Source: Homarus americanus
Taxonomy: Eukaryota; Arthropoda; Malacostraca; Decapoda; Nephropidae
NCBI RefSeq assembly: GCF_018991925.1
Contig: NW_024720711.1
Coordinates: 5,101,931 to 5,165,930, forward strand
Length of the DNA stretch: 64,000 nucleotides
Direction: 5' to 3'
Part shown: positions 12,001-24,233 of the stretch, piece by piece
Layout: each line of letters starts with the position of its first letter
Numbering within the stretch: the first letter of the stretch is position 1
Program-made: the position numbers and the translations under genes
The notes under the pieces: model-generated
What the model was told of the DNA's origin: nothing
The model's database searches: none
Seen by the model: only the letters and a program-made list of their open reading frames with translations

Positions 12001-15000
12001 AAGCAAAAGAGGAAAACATAAGTTGGGGATGTTGTGCTGGTAGAACTCTGTTCTCCTATTGGCTGTAATTTGGTGGATTTATATTTTAGTCCACCACGGG
12101 TAAAGTGATTGCTGGACGTCTCCGCTGTCCCTGGGAGGCCTGGGTACGCCAGCGCCCCTGGCTTGCTTGGGGTCCCCTAGGGGCCACTGACCCCTGGCAC
12201 GCACCCTGGGGTGCCACCGTCCTTGGGGTCTCTGCAGGGTGCGGCTGTCTAGGGAGATTCCCACAGGGGTACCAGTGCCTGGCAAGGAATCTGGGGGCGC
12301 CATCGGCCCAGCCCCTGGCGGCCCCTGGGAGTGCCGCCGTCTGTGGGGGGGCCCTGAGCGTTGCTGTCCCTGGGAGAGCCCCTGGGGCTTTCACCGTTCT
12401 TGGGAGGGCCGCCACCACTGTGAGCCCACTAGTACAGTTGTTTTGCACCTCGTATTTAGATCTCTACAGGGAGTATGGCGTAAAATAAATACACCGCCCA
12501 TCACATTTCCAGTATCATATGAACTTCCGACAATGAAAAAGAGAATAAATATCAAACAGGAAAACATAAGTTGGGGTGTTGTGCTGACTGGAGGCTCTGT
12601 TTTCCTATTGGCTGTAATTTGGTGGGTTTATATTTTAGTCCACCAATCATAGTTAAGTATGGGATTGCTGGACGTCTCAGCTGTCCCTGGGAGAGGCCTG
12701 GTAGCGCCAGTGCCCCTGGCATGGTCCCCTGGGGGCGCCACTGACTCTGGCACGCACACTGGGAGCGCCACCGTCCTTGGGAGGGTCTCTGGGAGTGCCG
12801 CTGTCCTAGGGAGATCCCCTGAGGGTGCCAGCGCCCCTGGCAAGGCTCCAGGGGGCACCATCGGTTCTGGTACGGCCCCTGGGAGTACCGCCGTCTGTGG
12901 GAGGGCCCCTGAGAGCGTTGCTGTCCGTGGGAGAGCCCCTGGGAGCGCCACCATCCTAGGGAGGGCCGCCACCACTAGTACAAGAGCCCACTAGTACAGT
13001 TGTTTTTGCACCTCGTATTTAGATCTCTGAGAGATATGACGTAAAATAAATACACCGCCCATCACATTTCCAGTATCATCGCAGACCTCAACAATGAAAA
13101 AGAGAATAAATAACCAACAGGAAAACATAAGTTGGGGTGGCAGTTGGAGGGAGGCTCTGTTCTCCTATTGTAATTTGGTGATTTATATTTTAGTCCACCA
13201 ATCACAGGTAAGCAAGGGATTGCTGATCGTCTCCGGCTGTCCCTGGAGAGGCCTGGCACGCCAGCGTCTCCCCTGGCAGGAAGTCCCCTGGGGGCGCCAC
13301 TGACCCTGGCACGCACCCTGGGAGTGCCACCGTCCTTGGGAGGGTCTCTGGGAGTGCGGCTGTCCTAGGGAGATTCCCTGAGGGTGCCAGTGCCCCTGGC
13401 AAGGCTCCTGGGAGCGCCATCGGCCCTGGCACGGCCCCTGGGAGTGCCGCCGTCTGTGGGAGGGCCCCTGAGAGCGTTGCTGTCCCTGGGAGAGCCCCTG
13501 GGAGCGCCACCGTTCTTGGGAGGGCCGCCACCACTAGTACAAGAGCCCACTAGTACAGTCGTTTTTGCACCTCGTATTTAGATCTCTGAGAGATATGACG
13601 TAAAATAAATACACCGCCCATCACATTTCCAGTATCATCGCAGACCTCAACAATGAAAAAGAGAATAAATAACCAACAGGAAAACATAAGTTGGGGTGTT
13701 GTGCTGACTGGAGGCTCTGTTCTCCTATTGGCTGTAATTTGGTGGATATATATTTTAGTCCACCAATCACAGGTAAGTAAGGGATTGCTGGACGTCTCCG
13801 CTGTCCCTGGGAGAGGCCTGGGTACGCCAGCGCCCCTGGCAGGGGCCCCTGGGGCGCCACTGACACTGGCACGCACCCTGGGAGTGCCACCGTCCTTGGG
13901 AGGGTCTCTGGGAGTGCGGCTGTCCTAGGGAGATTCCATGAGGGTGCCAGTGCCCCTGGCAAGGCTCCTGGGAGCGCCATCGGCCCTGGCACGGCCCCTG
14001 GGAGTGCCGCCGTCTGTGTGAGGGCCCCTGAGAGCGTTGCTGTCCCTGGGAGAGCCCCTGGGAGCGCCACCGTTCTTGGGAGGGCCGTCATCACTAGTAC
14101 AAGAGCCCACTAGTACAGTTGTTTTTGCACCTCGTATTTAGATCTCTGAGAGATATGACGTAAAATAAATACACCGCCCATCACATTTCCAGTATCATCG
14201 CAGACCTCAACAATGAAAAAGAGAATAAATAACCAACAGGAAAACATAAGTTGGGGTGTTGTGCTGAGTGGAGACTCTGTTCTCCTATTGGCTGTAATTT
14301 GGTGGATTTATATTTTAGTCCACCAATCACAGGTAAGTAAGGGATTGCTGGACGTCTCCGCTGTCCCTGGGAGAGGCCTGGGTATGCCAGCGCCCCTGGC
14401 AGGGTCCCCTGGGGGCGCCATTGACCCTGGCACGCACCCTGGGAGTGCCACCGTCCTTGGGAGGGTCTCTGGGAGTGCGGCTGTCCTAGGGAGATTCCCT
14501 GAGGGTGCCAGTGCCCCTGGCAAGGCTCCTGGGAGCGCCATCGGCCCTGGCACGGCCCCTGGGAGTGCTGCCGTCTGTTGGAGGGCCCCTGAGAGAGTTG
14601 CTGTCCCTGGGAGAGCCCCTGGGAGGGCCACCGTTATTGGGAGGGCCGCCACCACTAGTACAAGAGCCCACTAGTACAGTTGTTTTTGCACCTCGTATTT
14701 AGATCTCTGAGAGATATGACGTAAAATAAATACACCGCCCATCACATTTCCAGTATCATCGCAGACCTCAACAATGAAAAAGAGAATAAATAACCAACAG
14801 GAAAACATAAGTTGGGGTGTTGTGCTGAGTGGAGGCTCTGTTCTCCTATTGGCTGTAATTTGGTGATTTATATTTTAGTCCACCAATCACAGGTAAGTAA
14901 GGGATTGCTGGACGTCTCCGCTGTCCCTGGGAGAGGCCTGGGTACGCCAGCGCCCCTGGCAGGGTCCCCTGGGGGCGCCACTGACCCTGGCACGCACCCT

Positions 15001-15974
15001 GGGAGTGCCATCGTCCTTGGGAGGGTCTCTGGGAGTGCGGCTGTCCTAGGGAGATTCCCTGAGGGTGCCAGTGCCCCTGGCAAGGCTCCTGGGAGCGCCA
15101 TCGGCCCTGGCACGGCCCCTGGGAGTGCCGCCGTCTGTGGGAGGGCCCTGAGAGCGTTGCTGTCCCTGGGAGCCCCTGGGAGCGCCACCGTTCTTGGGAG
15201 GGCCGCCACCACTAGTACAAGAGCCCACTAGTACAGTTGTTTTTGCACCTCGTATTTAGATCTCTGAGAGATATGACGTAAAATAAATACACCGCCCATC
15301 ACATTTCCAGTATCATCGCAGACCTCAACAATGAAAAGAGAATAAATAACCAACAGGAAAACATAAGTTGGGGTGTTGTGCTGAGTGGAGGCTCTGTTCT
15401 CCTATTGGCTGTAATTTGGTGGATTTATATTTTAGTCCACCAATCACAGGTAAGTAAGGGATTGCTGGACGTCTGCTGTCCCTGGGAGAGGCCTGGGTAC
15501 GCCAGCGCCCCTGGCAGGGTCCCCTGGGGGCGCCACTGACCCTGGCACGCACCCTGGGAGTGCCACCGTCCTTGGGAGGGTCTCTGGGAGTGCGGCTGTC
15601 CTAGGGAGATTCCCTGAGGGTGCCAGTGCCCCTGGCAAGGCTCCTGGGAGCGCCATCGGCCCTGGCACGGCCCCTGGGAGTGCCGCCGTCTGTGGGAGGG
15701 CCCCTGAGAGCGTTGCTGTCCCTGGGAGAGCCCCTGGGAGCGCCACCGTTCTTGGGAGGGCCGCCACCACTAGTACAAGAGCCCACTAGTACAGTTGTTT
15801 TTGCACCTCGTATTTAGATCTCTGAGAGATATGACGTAAAATAAATACACCGCCCATCACATTTCCAGTATCATCGCAGACCTCAACAATGAAAAAGAGA
15901 ATAAATAACCAACAGGAAAACATAAGTTGGGGTGTTGTGCTGAGTGGAGGCTCTGTTCTCCTATTGGCTGTAAT

Positions 15975-16002
15975 TTGGTGGATTTATATTTTAGTCCACC
16001 AA
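15975..16002. promoter_or_regulatory. CCAAT-type inverted repeat with TATA-like loop (exemplar of each satellite unit)
   Basis: TTGGTGGA (15975-15982) and TCCACCAA (15995-16002) form a perfect 8-bp inverted repeat around the loop TTTATATTTTAG. A separate ATTGG lies just upstream (CTATTGGCTG). The block is conserved in nearly all units, more strictly than much of the surrounding sequence. The arrangement resembles a CCAAT/TATA promoter core or a protein-bound palindrome; function is inferred only. Confidence 0.4.
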
Positions 16003-16005
16003 TCA

Positions 16006-16014
16006 CAGGTAAGT
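16006..16014 (+). promoter_or_regulatory. Consensus 5' splice site CAG|GTAAGT in the satellite unit (exemplar)
   Basis: CAGGTAAGT is a perfect match to the U1-complementary donor consensus. It recurs in more than half of the units, with variants such as GTAAAG or GTTAAG in others. Upstream in each unit an acceptor-like CATTTCCAG precedes an ATG, so each unit contains an exon-like segment of ~140 bp. Confidence 0.4.
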
Positions 16015-16023
16015 AAGGGATTG

Positions 16024-16324
16024 CTGGACGTCTCCGCTGTCCCTGGGAGAGGCCTGGGTACGCCAGCGCCCCTGGCAGGGTCCCCTGGGGGCGCCACTGA
16101 CCCTGGCACGCACCCTGGGAGTGCCACCGTCCTTGGGAGGGTCTCTGGGAGTGCGGCTGTCCTAGGGAGATTCCCTGAGGGTGCCAGTGCCCCTGGCAAG
16201 GCTCCTGGGAGCGCCATCGGCCCTGGCACGGCCCCTGGGAGTGCCGCCGTCTGTGGGAGGGCCCCTGAGAGCGTTGCTGTCCCTGGGAGAGCCCCTGGGA
16301 GCGCCACCGTTCTTGGGAGGGCCG
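16024..16324. repeat. Ten 30-bp sub-repeats inside one satellite unit (exemplar)
   Basis: Ten consecutive segments, most beginning CTGGG or CTGAG and ending GGCCC, GGTCC or similar, each 30 bp (one carries an extra C, total 301 bp). They share the pattern CTGGGAGTGCCACCGT plus a GGGAGGG-like half, with 60-80% similarity to each other by eye. Thirty bases is ten codons, explaining the decapeptide periodicity on both strands. Confidence 0.9.
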
Positions 16325-19300
16325 CCACCACTAGTACAAGAGCCCACTAGTACAGTTGTTTTTGCACCTTGTATTTAGATCTCTGAGAGATATGACGTTA
16401 AATAAATACACCGCCCATCACATTTCCAGTATCATCGCAGACCTCAACAATGAAAAGGAGAATAAATAACCAACAGGAAAACATAAGTTGGGGTGTTGTG
16501 CTGACTGGAGGCTCTGTTCTCCTATTGGCTCTAATTTGGTGGATTTAAGTTTTAGTTCACCAATCACAGTTAAGTAAGGGATTGATGGACGTCTCCGCTG
16601 TCCTGGGAGGCCTGGAGTGCGCCAGCGCCCTGGCAGGGTCCCCTAGGGGGGCCACTGACCCTGGCCGCACCCTGGGAGTGCCACCGTCATGGGAGGGTCT
16701 CTGGGAGTGCGGCTGTCTAGGGAATTCCCTGAGGGGCAGTGCCCCTGGCAGAAATCTCCTGGGAGCGCCATCGGCCTGGCACGGCCCCTGGGAGTCTGCC
16801 GCCGTCTGTGGGAGGGCCTGAGGCGTTGCTGTCCTGGGAGAGCCTGGGGAGCACCACCGTTCTTGGGAGGGGCCGCCACCGCAGGTACAGAGCCCACTAG
16901 GCCTGATTGTTTTGCACCTCGTATTTAGATCTCTGAGAGATATTATGACGTAAAATAAATACACATGCATCACATTTCCCGGTATCATCGCGGGCCTCAA
17001 CAATGAAAAAGAGAATATAACCAACAGGAAAGAAGAAACATAAGTTGAAGGTGTTGTGCTGAGTGGAGGCTCTGTTCTCCTATTGGCTGTAATTTGGTGG
17101 ATTTATATTTTTAGTCCACCAATCACAGGTGAAATGAGGGATTGCTGGACGTCTCCGGCTGTCCCTGGGAGAGACACCAGATTGCGCCAGCGCCCCTGGC
17201 AGAGGTCCCCTGGGGCACCACTTACTGACCTAACGCACCCTGGGGTACCATCGTCGCGGGAGGGTCTCTGGGGTGCGGCTGTCCTGAGGGAGATTCCCTG
17301 AGGTGCCCAGTGCCCCTGGCTTGAGTACTCCTGGGAGCGCCATCGGCCCTGGCACGGCCCCTGGGAGTGCCGCCGTCTGTGGGAGGGCCCCTGAGAGCGT
17401 TGCTGTCCGTGGGAGAGCCCCTGGGAGCGCCACCGTTCTTGGGAGGGCCGCCACCACTAGTCCAAGAGCCCACTAGTACAGTTGTTTTTGCACCTCCTAT
17501 TTAGATCTCTGAGAGATATGACGTAAAATAAATACACCGCCCATCACATTTCCAGTATCATCGCAGACCTCAACAATGAAAAAGAGAATAAATAACCAAC
17601 AGGAAAACATAAGTTGGGGTGTTGTGCTGAGTAGAGGCTCTGTTCTCCTATTGGCTGTAATTTGGTGGATTTATATTTTAGTCCACCAATCACAGGTAAG
17701 TAAGGGATTGCTGGACGTCTCCGCTGTCCCTGGGAGAGGCCTGGGTACGCCAGCGCCCCTGGCAGGGTCCCCTGGGGGCGCCACTGAACCCGGCACGCAC
17801 CTGGGAGTGCCAACGTCCTAGGGAGGGTCTCTGGGAGTGGGGCTGTCCTAGGGAGAGCCCCTGAGGGTGCCAGCACCCCAAGCAGGGCTCCTGGGGCGCC
17901 ATCGGTCCTGGCACGGCCCCTGAGATTGCCGGCATCTCTGGGAGGGCCCCTGACAGCTTTGCTGTTTCTATGAGAGCCCCTGGGAGCGTCACCGTTCTTA
18001 GAGGGCCGCCACCACTAGTACAGGACCCCACTAGTACAGTTGTTTTTGCACGATCTAAAACTCTGATAAATATGACGTTAAATAAATACAACGCCCATCA
18101 CATTTCCAGTATCATCACAGACCTCAACAATGAAAAGGAGAATAAATATCCAACAGGAAAACATAAGTTGGGGTGTTGTGCTGACTGGAGGCTCTGTTCT
18201 CCTATTGGCTGTAATTTGGTGGATTTATATTTTAGTCCACCAATCACAGGTAAGTAAGGGATTGCTGGACGTCTCCGCTGTCCCTGGGAGAGGCCTGGGT
18301 ACGCCAGCGCCTTTGGCAGGGTCCCCTGGGGGTGCCACTGACCCTGGCACGCACCCTGGGAGTGCCACCGTCCTTGGGAGGGTCTCTGGGAGTGCGGCTG
18401 TCCTAGGGAGATTCCCTGAGGGTGCCAGTGCCCCTGGCAAGGTTCCTGGGAGTGCCATCGGCCCTGGCACGGCCCCTGGGAGTGCCGCCGTCTGTGGGAG
18501 GGCCCTGAGAGCGTTGCTGTCCCTGGGAGAGCCCCTGGGAGCGCCACCGTTCTTGGGAGGGCCGCCACCACTAGTACAAGAGCCCACTAGTACAGTTGTT
18601 TTTGCACCTCGTATTTAGATCTCTGAGAGATATGACGTAAAATAAATACACCGCCCATCACATTTCCAGTATCATCGCAGACCTCAACAATGAAAAAGAG
18701 AATAAATAACCAACAGGAAAACATAAGTTGGGGTGTTGTGCTGAGTGGAGGCTCTGTTCTCCGATTGGCTGTAATTTGGTGGATTTATATTTTAGTCCAC
18801 CAATCACAGGTAAGTAAGGGATTGCTGGACGTCTCCGCTGTCCCTGGGAGAGGCCTGGGTACGCCAGCGCCCCTGGCAGGGTCCCCTGGGGGCACCACTG
18901 ACCCTGGCACGCACCCTGGGAGTGCCACCGTCCTTGGGAGGGTCTCTGGGAGTGCGGCTGTCCTAGGGAGATTCCCTGAGGGTGCCAGTGCCCCTGGCAA
19001 GGCTCCTGGGAGCGCCATCGGCCCTGGCACGGCCCCTGAAGATGCCGCCGTCTGTGGGGAGGCCCTACAGAGGCGTTGCTGTCCCTGGGAAACCCCACGG
19101 GAGCGCCACCGTTCTTGGGAGGGCCGCCACCACTAGTACAAAACCCACTAGTACAGTTGTTTTGCACCTCGTATTTAGATCTCTGAGAGATATGACGTAA
19201 AATAAATACACAGCCCATCACATTTCCAGTATCATCGCAGACCTCAACAATGAAAAAGAGAATAAATAACCAACAGGAAAACTATAAGTTGGGGTGTTGT

Positions 19301-22216
19301 GCTGAGTGGAGCTCTGTTCTCCTATTGGCTGTAATTTGGTGGATTTATATTTTAGTCCACCAATCACAGGTAAGTAAGGGGATTGCTGGGCGTCTCCATT
19401 TGTCCTGGGAGGGCCACGCAGGTAAGCCAGCGCCCTGGCAGGGGTCCCCTGGGGAAGCCACTGACCTGGCGCACCCTGGGGTGCCACTTTGTCCTTGGGG
19501 AGGGTCTCTGGGGAGTGCGCGGCTTTGTCCCTAGGGGAGAGATTCACTGAGGGGTGCCAGTGCCCCTGGCAAGGCTCTGGAGACCATGGGGCCCTGCTTG
19601 CGACCCCTGGGATTACCCGTCTGTGGGAGGGGCCCCTGAGAGCGTTACTGTCCCTGGGAGAGCCCCTGGGAGCGCCACCGTTCTTGGGAGGGCCGCCACC
19701 ACTATTCTAAGAGCACTGGTACAGTTGTTTTTGCACCTCGTATTTAGATCTCTGAGAGATATGGCGGTAAAATAAATACACCGCCCATCACATTTTCCAG
19801 TATCATGCTTGAACCTCAACAATGAAAAAAGAGAATAAGCCAGCAACAGGAAAACATAAGTTGGGGGTGTTGTGCTGACTGGAGGCTCTGTTCTCCCATT
19901 GGCTGTAATTTGGGTGGATTTATATTTTAGTCCACCAATCACAGGTAAGTAGGGATTGCTGGGCGTCTCCATTTGTCCCCTGGGAGGAGCCTGGAGTGCG
20001 TAGCGCCCCTGGCTTGGTCCTGGGGGCGCCACTGACCCTGGCACGCACCTGGGAGTGCCACCGTCCTTGGGGTCTCTGGGAGTGCGGCTGTCTAGGGAGA
20101 TTCCCTGAGGGGTGCCAATGCCCTGGCAGGAGCTCTGGGGCGCCATGGGCACGCTTGCGGCCCCTGGGAGTGCCGCCGTCTGTGGGGAGGGCCCCTGAGA
20201 GCGTTGCTGTCGGAGAGCCCCTGGGGCGCCACCACCGTTTCACGTTCTTGGGAGGGCCGCCACCACTGAATACAAGAGCCCACTGTAGGCTACAGTTGTT
20301 TTTTTTACTCCTATTTAGATCTCTGAGAGATATGGCGTAAAAATAAATACACGCTCATCACATTTCCAGTATCGCCATGAACCTCAACAATGAAAAAAGA
20401 GAATAAAATAAGCAAGGGAAAACATAAGTTGGGGGTGTTGTGTGCTGGTAAATACTGTTCTCCTATTGGCTGTAATTTGTGGATTTATATTTTAGTCCAC
20501 CATCACGGGAACAAAAATAAGGGATTGCTGGACATTCTCAGCTGTACCGGTGCAGGCAAGCGCCCTGGCAGAATACCTAAGGCCACTGACCTAACGCACA
20601 CCCTGGGGTGCCACGGTCATGAGGAGGGTCTCTGGGAGTGCGGCTGTCCTAGGGGCTACCGGGGTGCCAGTGCCCCTGGCAGGCTCCTGGGGCATCGGCC
20701 CTGGCACGGCCTAGGAGTGCCGCCGTCTGTGGGAGGGGCCCTGAGGCGTTGCTGTCCTGGGAGGAGAGCCTAGGAACTTACGTTAGCTGGGAGGAGACCC
20801 GCCACCACTAGTACGAGCCCACTAGTACAGTTGTTTTGCACCTCGTATTTAGATCTCTGAAAGGAGATATGACGTAAAATATACACCACCCCATCACATT
20901 TCCAGTAGCATCGCAGACCTCAACAGTAGAAAAAGAATAAATAACCAACAGGAAAACACTCAGAAAGTTGGGGTGTTGTGCTGAGTGGAAGCTCTGTTCT
21001 CTATTGGCTGTAATTTGGTGGATTTATAGTACAACAGTGCTAATCACAGGTAGTAAGTAAGGGATTGCTGGACGTCTCCGCGCTGTCCCTAAGGAGGCCT
21101 GGGTACGCCAGCGCCCCTGGCAGGGTCCCCTGAGGCCGCCACTGACCCTGGCACGCACCCTGGGGGTGCCATCGTCGCAGGGAGGGTCTCTGGGAGTGCG
21201 GCTGTCCTGGGAGATTCCCTGAGGGGTGCCAGTGCCCCTGGCAGGAAGCTCCTGGGAACGCCATCGGCTAATTTTGGCCCTGGGGTACCGTGCAATGGGA
21301 GAATCACAGGAAGCGTTGCTGTCCCTGGGAGAGCCTGGGGAGCGCCACGGTGCGGGAGGGCCGCCACCACCCTAGTACAAACCCACTAGTACAGTTGTTT
21401 TTGCACCTCGTATTTGGGTCTCTGAGATAATATGACGTAAAATAAATACACCGCCCATGCATTTCCAGTATGCATCGCAGACCTCAACAGTGAAAGAGAA
21501 TAAATAACCAACAGGGAAAACATAAGTTGGGGTGTTGTGCTGAGTGGAGGCTCTGTTTATAACTTATTGGCTGGCAATTTGGTGGATTTATATTTTTAGT
21601 CACCAATCACAGGTAAACGAGTTGCTGGGGCGTCTGCGCTGTTATCCCCTGGGAGAGCCTGGGTACGCCAGCGCCCTGGCAGGGGCTCCCCTGGGGCCGC
21701 CACTACTGACCCTGGCACGCACCCTGGGAGTGCCCTGTATCGCTTAGGAGGGTCTCTGGGGTGCGGCTGTCCTAGGGAGATTCCCTGAGGGGTGCCAGTG
21801 CCCCTGGCAAGGAGCTCCTGGGAGGCATATCGGCCTGGCACGGCCCTGGGGGTGCCGCCGTCTGTGGGGAGGGCCTCTGAGAGCGTTGCTGTCCTGGGAA
21901 GGGGGAAACCCCTGGGAGCGCCACCATTCTTGGGAGGGCCGCCACCACTAGTACAAGGAAACCCACTAGTACAGTTGTTTTGCACCTCGTATTTAGATCT
22001 CTGAGAGATATGACGTAAAAATAAATACACCGCCCATCACATTTCCAGTATCATCGCCCAGACCCCTCAACAATGAAGAAAAAGAGAATAAATAACCAAC
22101 AGGGAAAACATAAGAAGTTGGGGTGTTGTGCTGAGTGGAGCTCTGTTCTCCCTATTGTGGCTGTAATTTGGTGGATTTTACCAGGCTCTAGTCCACCAAT
22201 CACAGGTAAGTAAGGG

Positions 22217-22338
22217 ATTGCTGGGACCTCAACAATGAAAAAGATAAATAACCAAATATAAAAAACATGTTAAGGCTGAGTGGAGGCTCCTTCTATGGCT
22301 GTATATTGGTGGATTTAATTAGTTCACACAATGGGTAT
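22217..22338. repeat. Internally deleted terminal satellite copy
   Basis: After the donor GTAAGTAAGG and GATTGCTGG the sequence jumps directly to ACCTCAACAATGAAAAAG, omitting the GC-rich sub-repeats and ~350 bp. It then continues with a diverged AT-rich part to TTAGTTCACACAATGGGTA. This marks the array boundary. Confidence 0.8.
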
Positions 22339-23166
22339 GAAGGTTGATTGCCTGCTGTAAGATTTTATATAATTTGTATTGTTGCAGTACTTAACATTTT
22401 ACCAAAAATACCTGCATGGAAGATACTTTGGGTTACCCGGTCGGAGTCTAATAAATAAATTTATTTTTGAAACGTAGTTGCCAATTCCTCAAGAAAGTCC
22501 TGGTGTTATCAGAGATTTATACAAGGTACTACCTACAACTATTGTTAAATCATGTCTTTCCAAAAATTGCTAGCTTTTAATAAAAGATTGCTGTCAACTA
22601 CAAGACGGGGCAGGTGTGGAATTTTCACAAGGAAAGTATGTATGAGTATGGTTAATGCCTTAGTTTTTTATTAGATATTTTAAAGTCGTGATATAGTATT
22701 CAATTCCAAATTTTTATATCATAGAAAGTTATTAAAATAATATATTGACGAATAATTACAGCACAGTACTGTACTGTATAGTGAAATCGACTTTATAAGT
22801 GCCGTACTGTCAATCGCCCATTTTATTAAAAACATTCAGGGCTGTAAGTCCATATAGGAAACCTAACCAATGGGTTAGTAGTATTTATAAATCCAACTGA
22901 ATCCATTTGATAATAAATTTAACTTAATGTTCAAAAAATTATAATAATTACTGGATTTTAAAGAAGTGCGTTTTGTTTCAGTAGAATTGTTGGATAAATC
23001 TTTTTCTAGCAAACTATAATTTCAAAAGTCTTTCATAAAACCACCCAACAATAGTACTGGAACAAACAATAAGACTGAACTTTGACCTTTTAATATTTAT
23101 GAGAACACAAGGAAAACAATGAAGCCTACAATGAATCTCTCCCACCCATATGTGTGTGTGTGGGTG

Positions 23167-23171
<5 letters not shown>
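22339..23171. other. Intergenic AT-rich, no gene seen
   Basis: No ORF with protein character, no recognised repeat. Confidence 0.5.
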
Positions 23172-23349
<178 letters not shown>

Positions 23350-23539
23350 TTAAAACAAGAAAAGGAGATGATAAGGAAAACAAACCGAGGGATCAATTTT
23401 ACTTAGTGAAGCTTCAAGTTCACTAATGATATTTTAAAGAAGCCTCCCAACACCCTCATTTAAACAGAGCCTCAAGAGAGAAACTATCAGTACAGTATAC
23501 TTGTTTGAAGTAAGAATTATGATCTGTAGCACAGTATTA

Positions 23540-23640
23540 ACCTGCCAGTGAATGTTGATATCGCCAAGTATGAGCTCCTTCAAGACCAGACGTCACCAAC
23601 TCTGGCACATTCAAGAGCAAATTAACTTCATGCCACAGTG
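23540..23640 (+). mobile_element. Short LINE 3'-end relic
   Basis: Degraded sequence reading close to 'LPVNV...SSFKTR' (CCTGCCAGTGAATGTTG, GAGCTCCTTCAAGACC) matches the C-terminal end of non-LTR reverse transcriptases, as also seen at 28737-28922. Too decayed to classify. Confidence 0.45.
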
Positions 23641-24233
23641 TGTAAACAGAACAGACCAGCTAGTAAGCTGACAAGTAATATTAAAGATAATTGTAAATGC
23701 TAAGAAAGTAGTACTATTAGTTCCAAGTGATCCTAAAATCCTGTTTTCTAGTAGAGCCTGGAGCTGGGTAGCTTTCATAAATCAGGAGTTTCAGTATCAG
23801 GGCAATTCACTATGTCAGCCAGGCAGGGTGCCAACCTAGTAAATATTATTTAGGTCTAGCTGTCAACCTCAACATTATGTTTTACTACCATTCATGAGCT
23901 GTACTGCTGACCATGGCGAAATCTCCAAACATTTCGGCCAACACTCAATTTTATATTATTTTCTTAGCTCCACATTTTACTAAAAGTTAATCTGGTGAAA
24001 ATAATAGCCAAAAAATTATGAATTCACTGTATAGATATGATCAACAAAAAGAAATATTTAATTATGACTACAATAACCACAAATCCATAATAATCCAGAA
24101 TAGGTTCGAAATACATCAAAATATAATTAAATACATACAATACAGTCTTCCAATACATGAAAACCACCAAGGGCTTAAACCCGTGCACAAAAAATTGCTT
24201 CGAGATGATTTGAAACAGAATCATTATCAAGGT
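23641..24233. other. Intergenic, no gene seen
   Basis: A 95-codon ORF at 24018-24305 is AT-rich, has no motif and overlaps the MITE, so it is taken as chance. Confidence 0.5.

Larger units (their letters stand above)
15889..16350 (+). other. Exemplar satellite ORF, 153 codons (hypothetical)
   Basis: In this intact copy an ATG opens 153 codons. A basic start (MKKRINNQQ) leads to a hydrophobic stretch of ~20 residues (LLLAVIWWIYILV), then decapeptide-like repeats of the type PGSATVLGRV. The copy at 14213-14674 has the same frame and length; 13653 and 18690 start alike but break in the repeat part. The signal-plus-repeat look is suggestive. However, the 30-bp sub-repeat stays open in any frame free of stops, the minus strand is open too (15984-16331), and copies elsewhere are frameshifted. 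I regard this as a by-product of the repeat unless transcripts or peptides are shown. Confidence 0.2.
9001..22338. repeat. ~560-bp satellite array, 24 anchored copies
   Basis: The anchor TAAGTTGGGG, or a recognisable variant, recurs 24 times: near 9230, 9771, 10328, 10889, 11452, 12019, 12567, 13128, 13687, 14247, 14808, 15364, 15923, 16484, 17041, 17610, 18164, 18724, 19285, 19857, 20425, 20964, 21523 and 22111. Periods run from ~540 to ~590 bp and cluster at 556-561 in the middle. Each unit has an AT-rich part (CCAAT hairpin, GTAAGT donor, AATAAA words) and a GC-rich part made of ten 30-bp sub-repeats. Copies at ~13.2-16.5 kb and 17.6-19.2 kb are nearly identical. Copies at 9.0-12.6, 16.5-17.3 and 19.3-22.3 kb carry many small indels. 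No transposase or known family was recognised. Confidence 0.97.
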
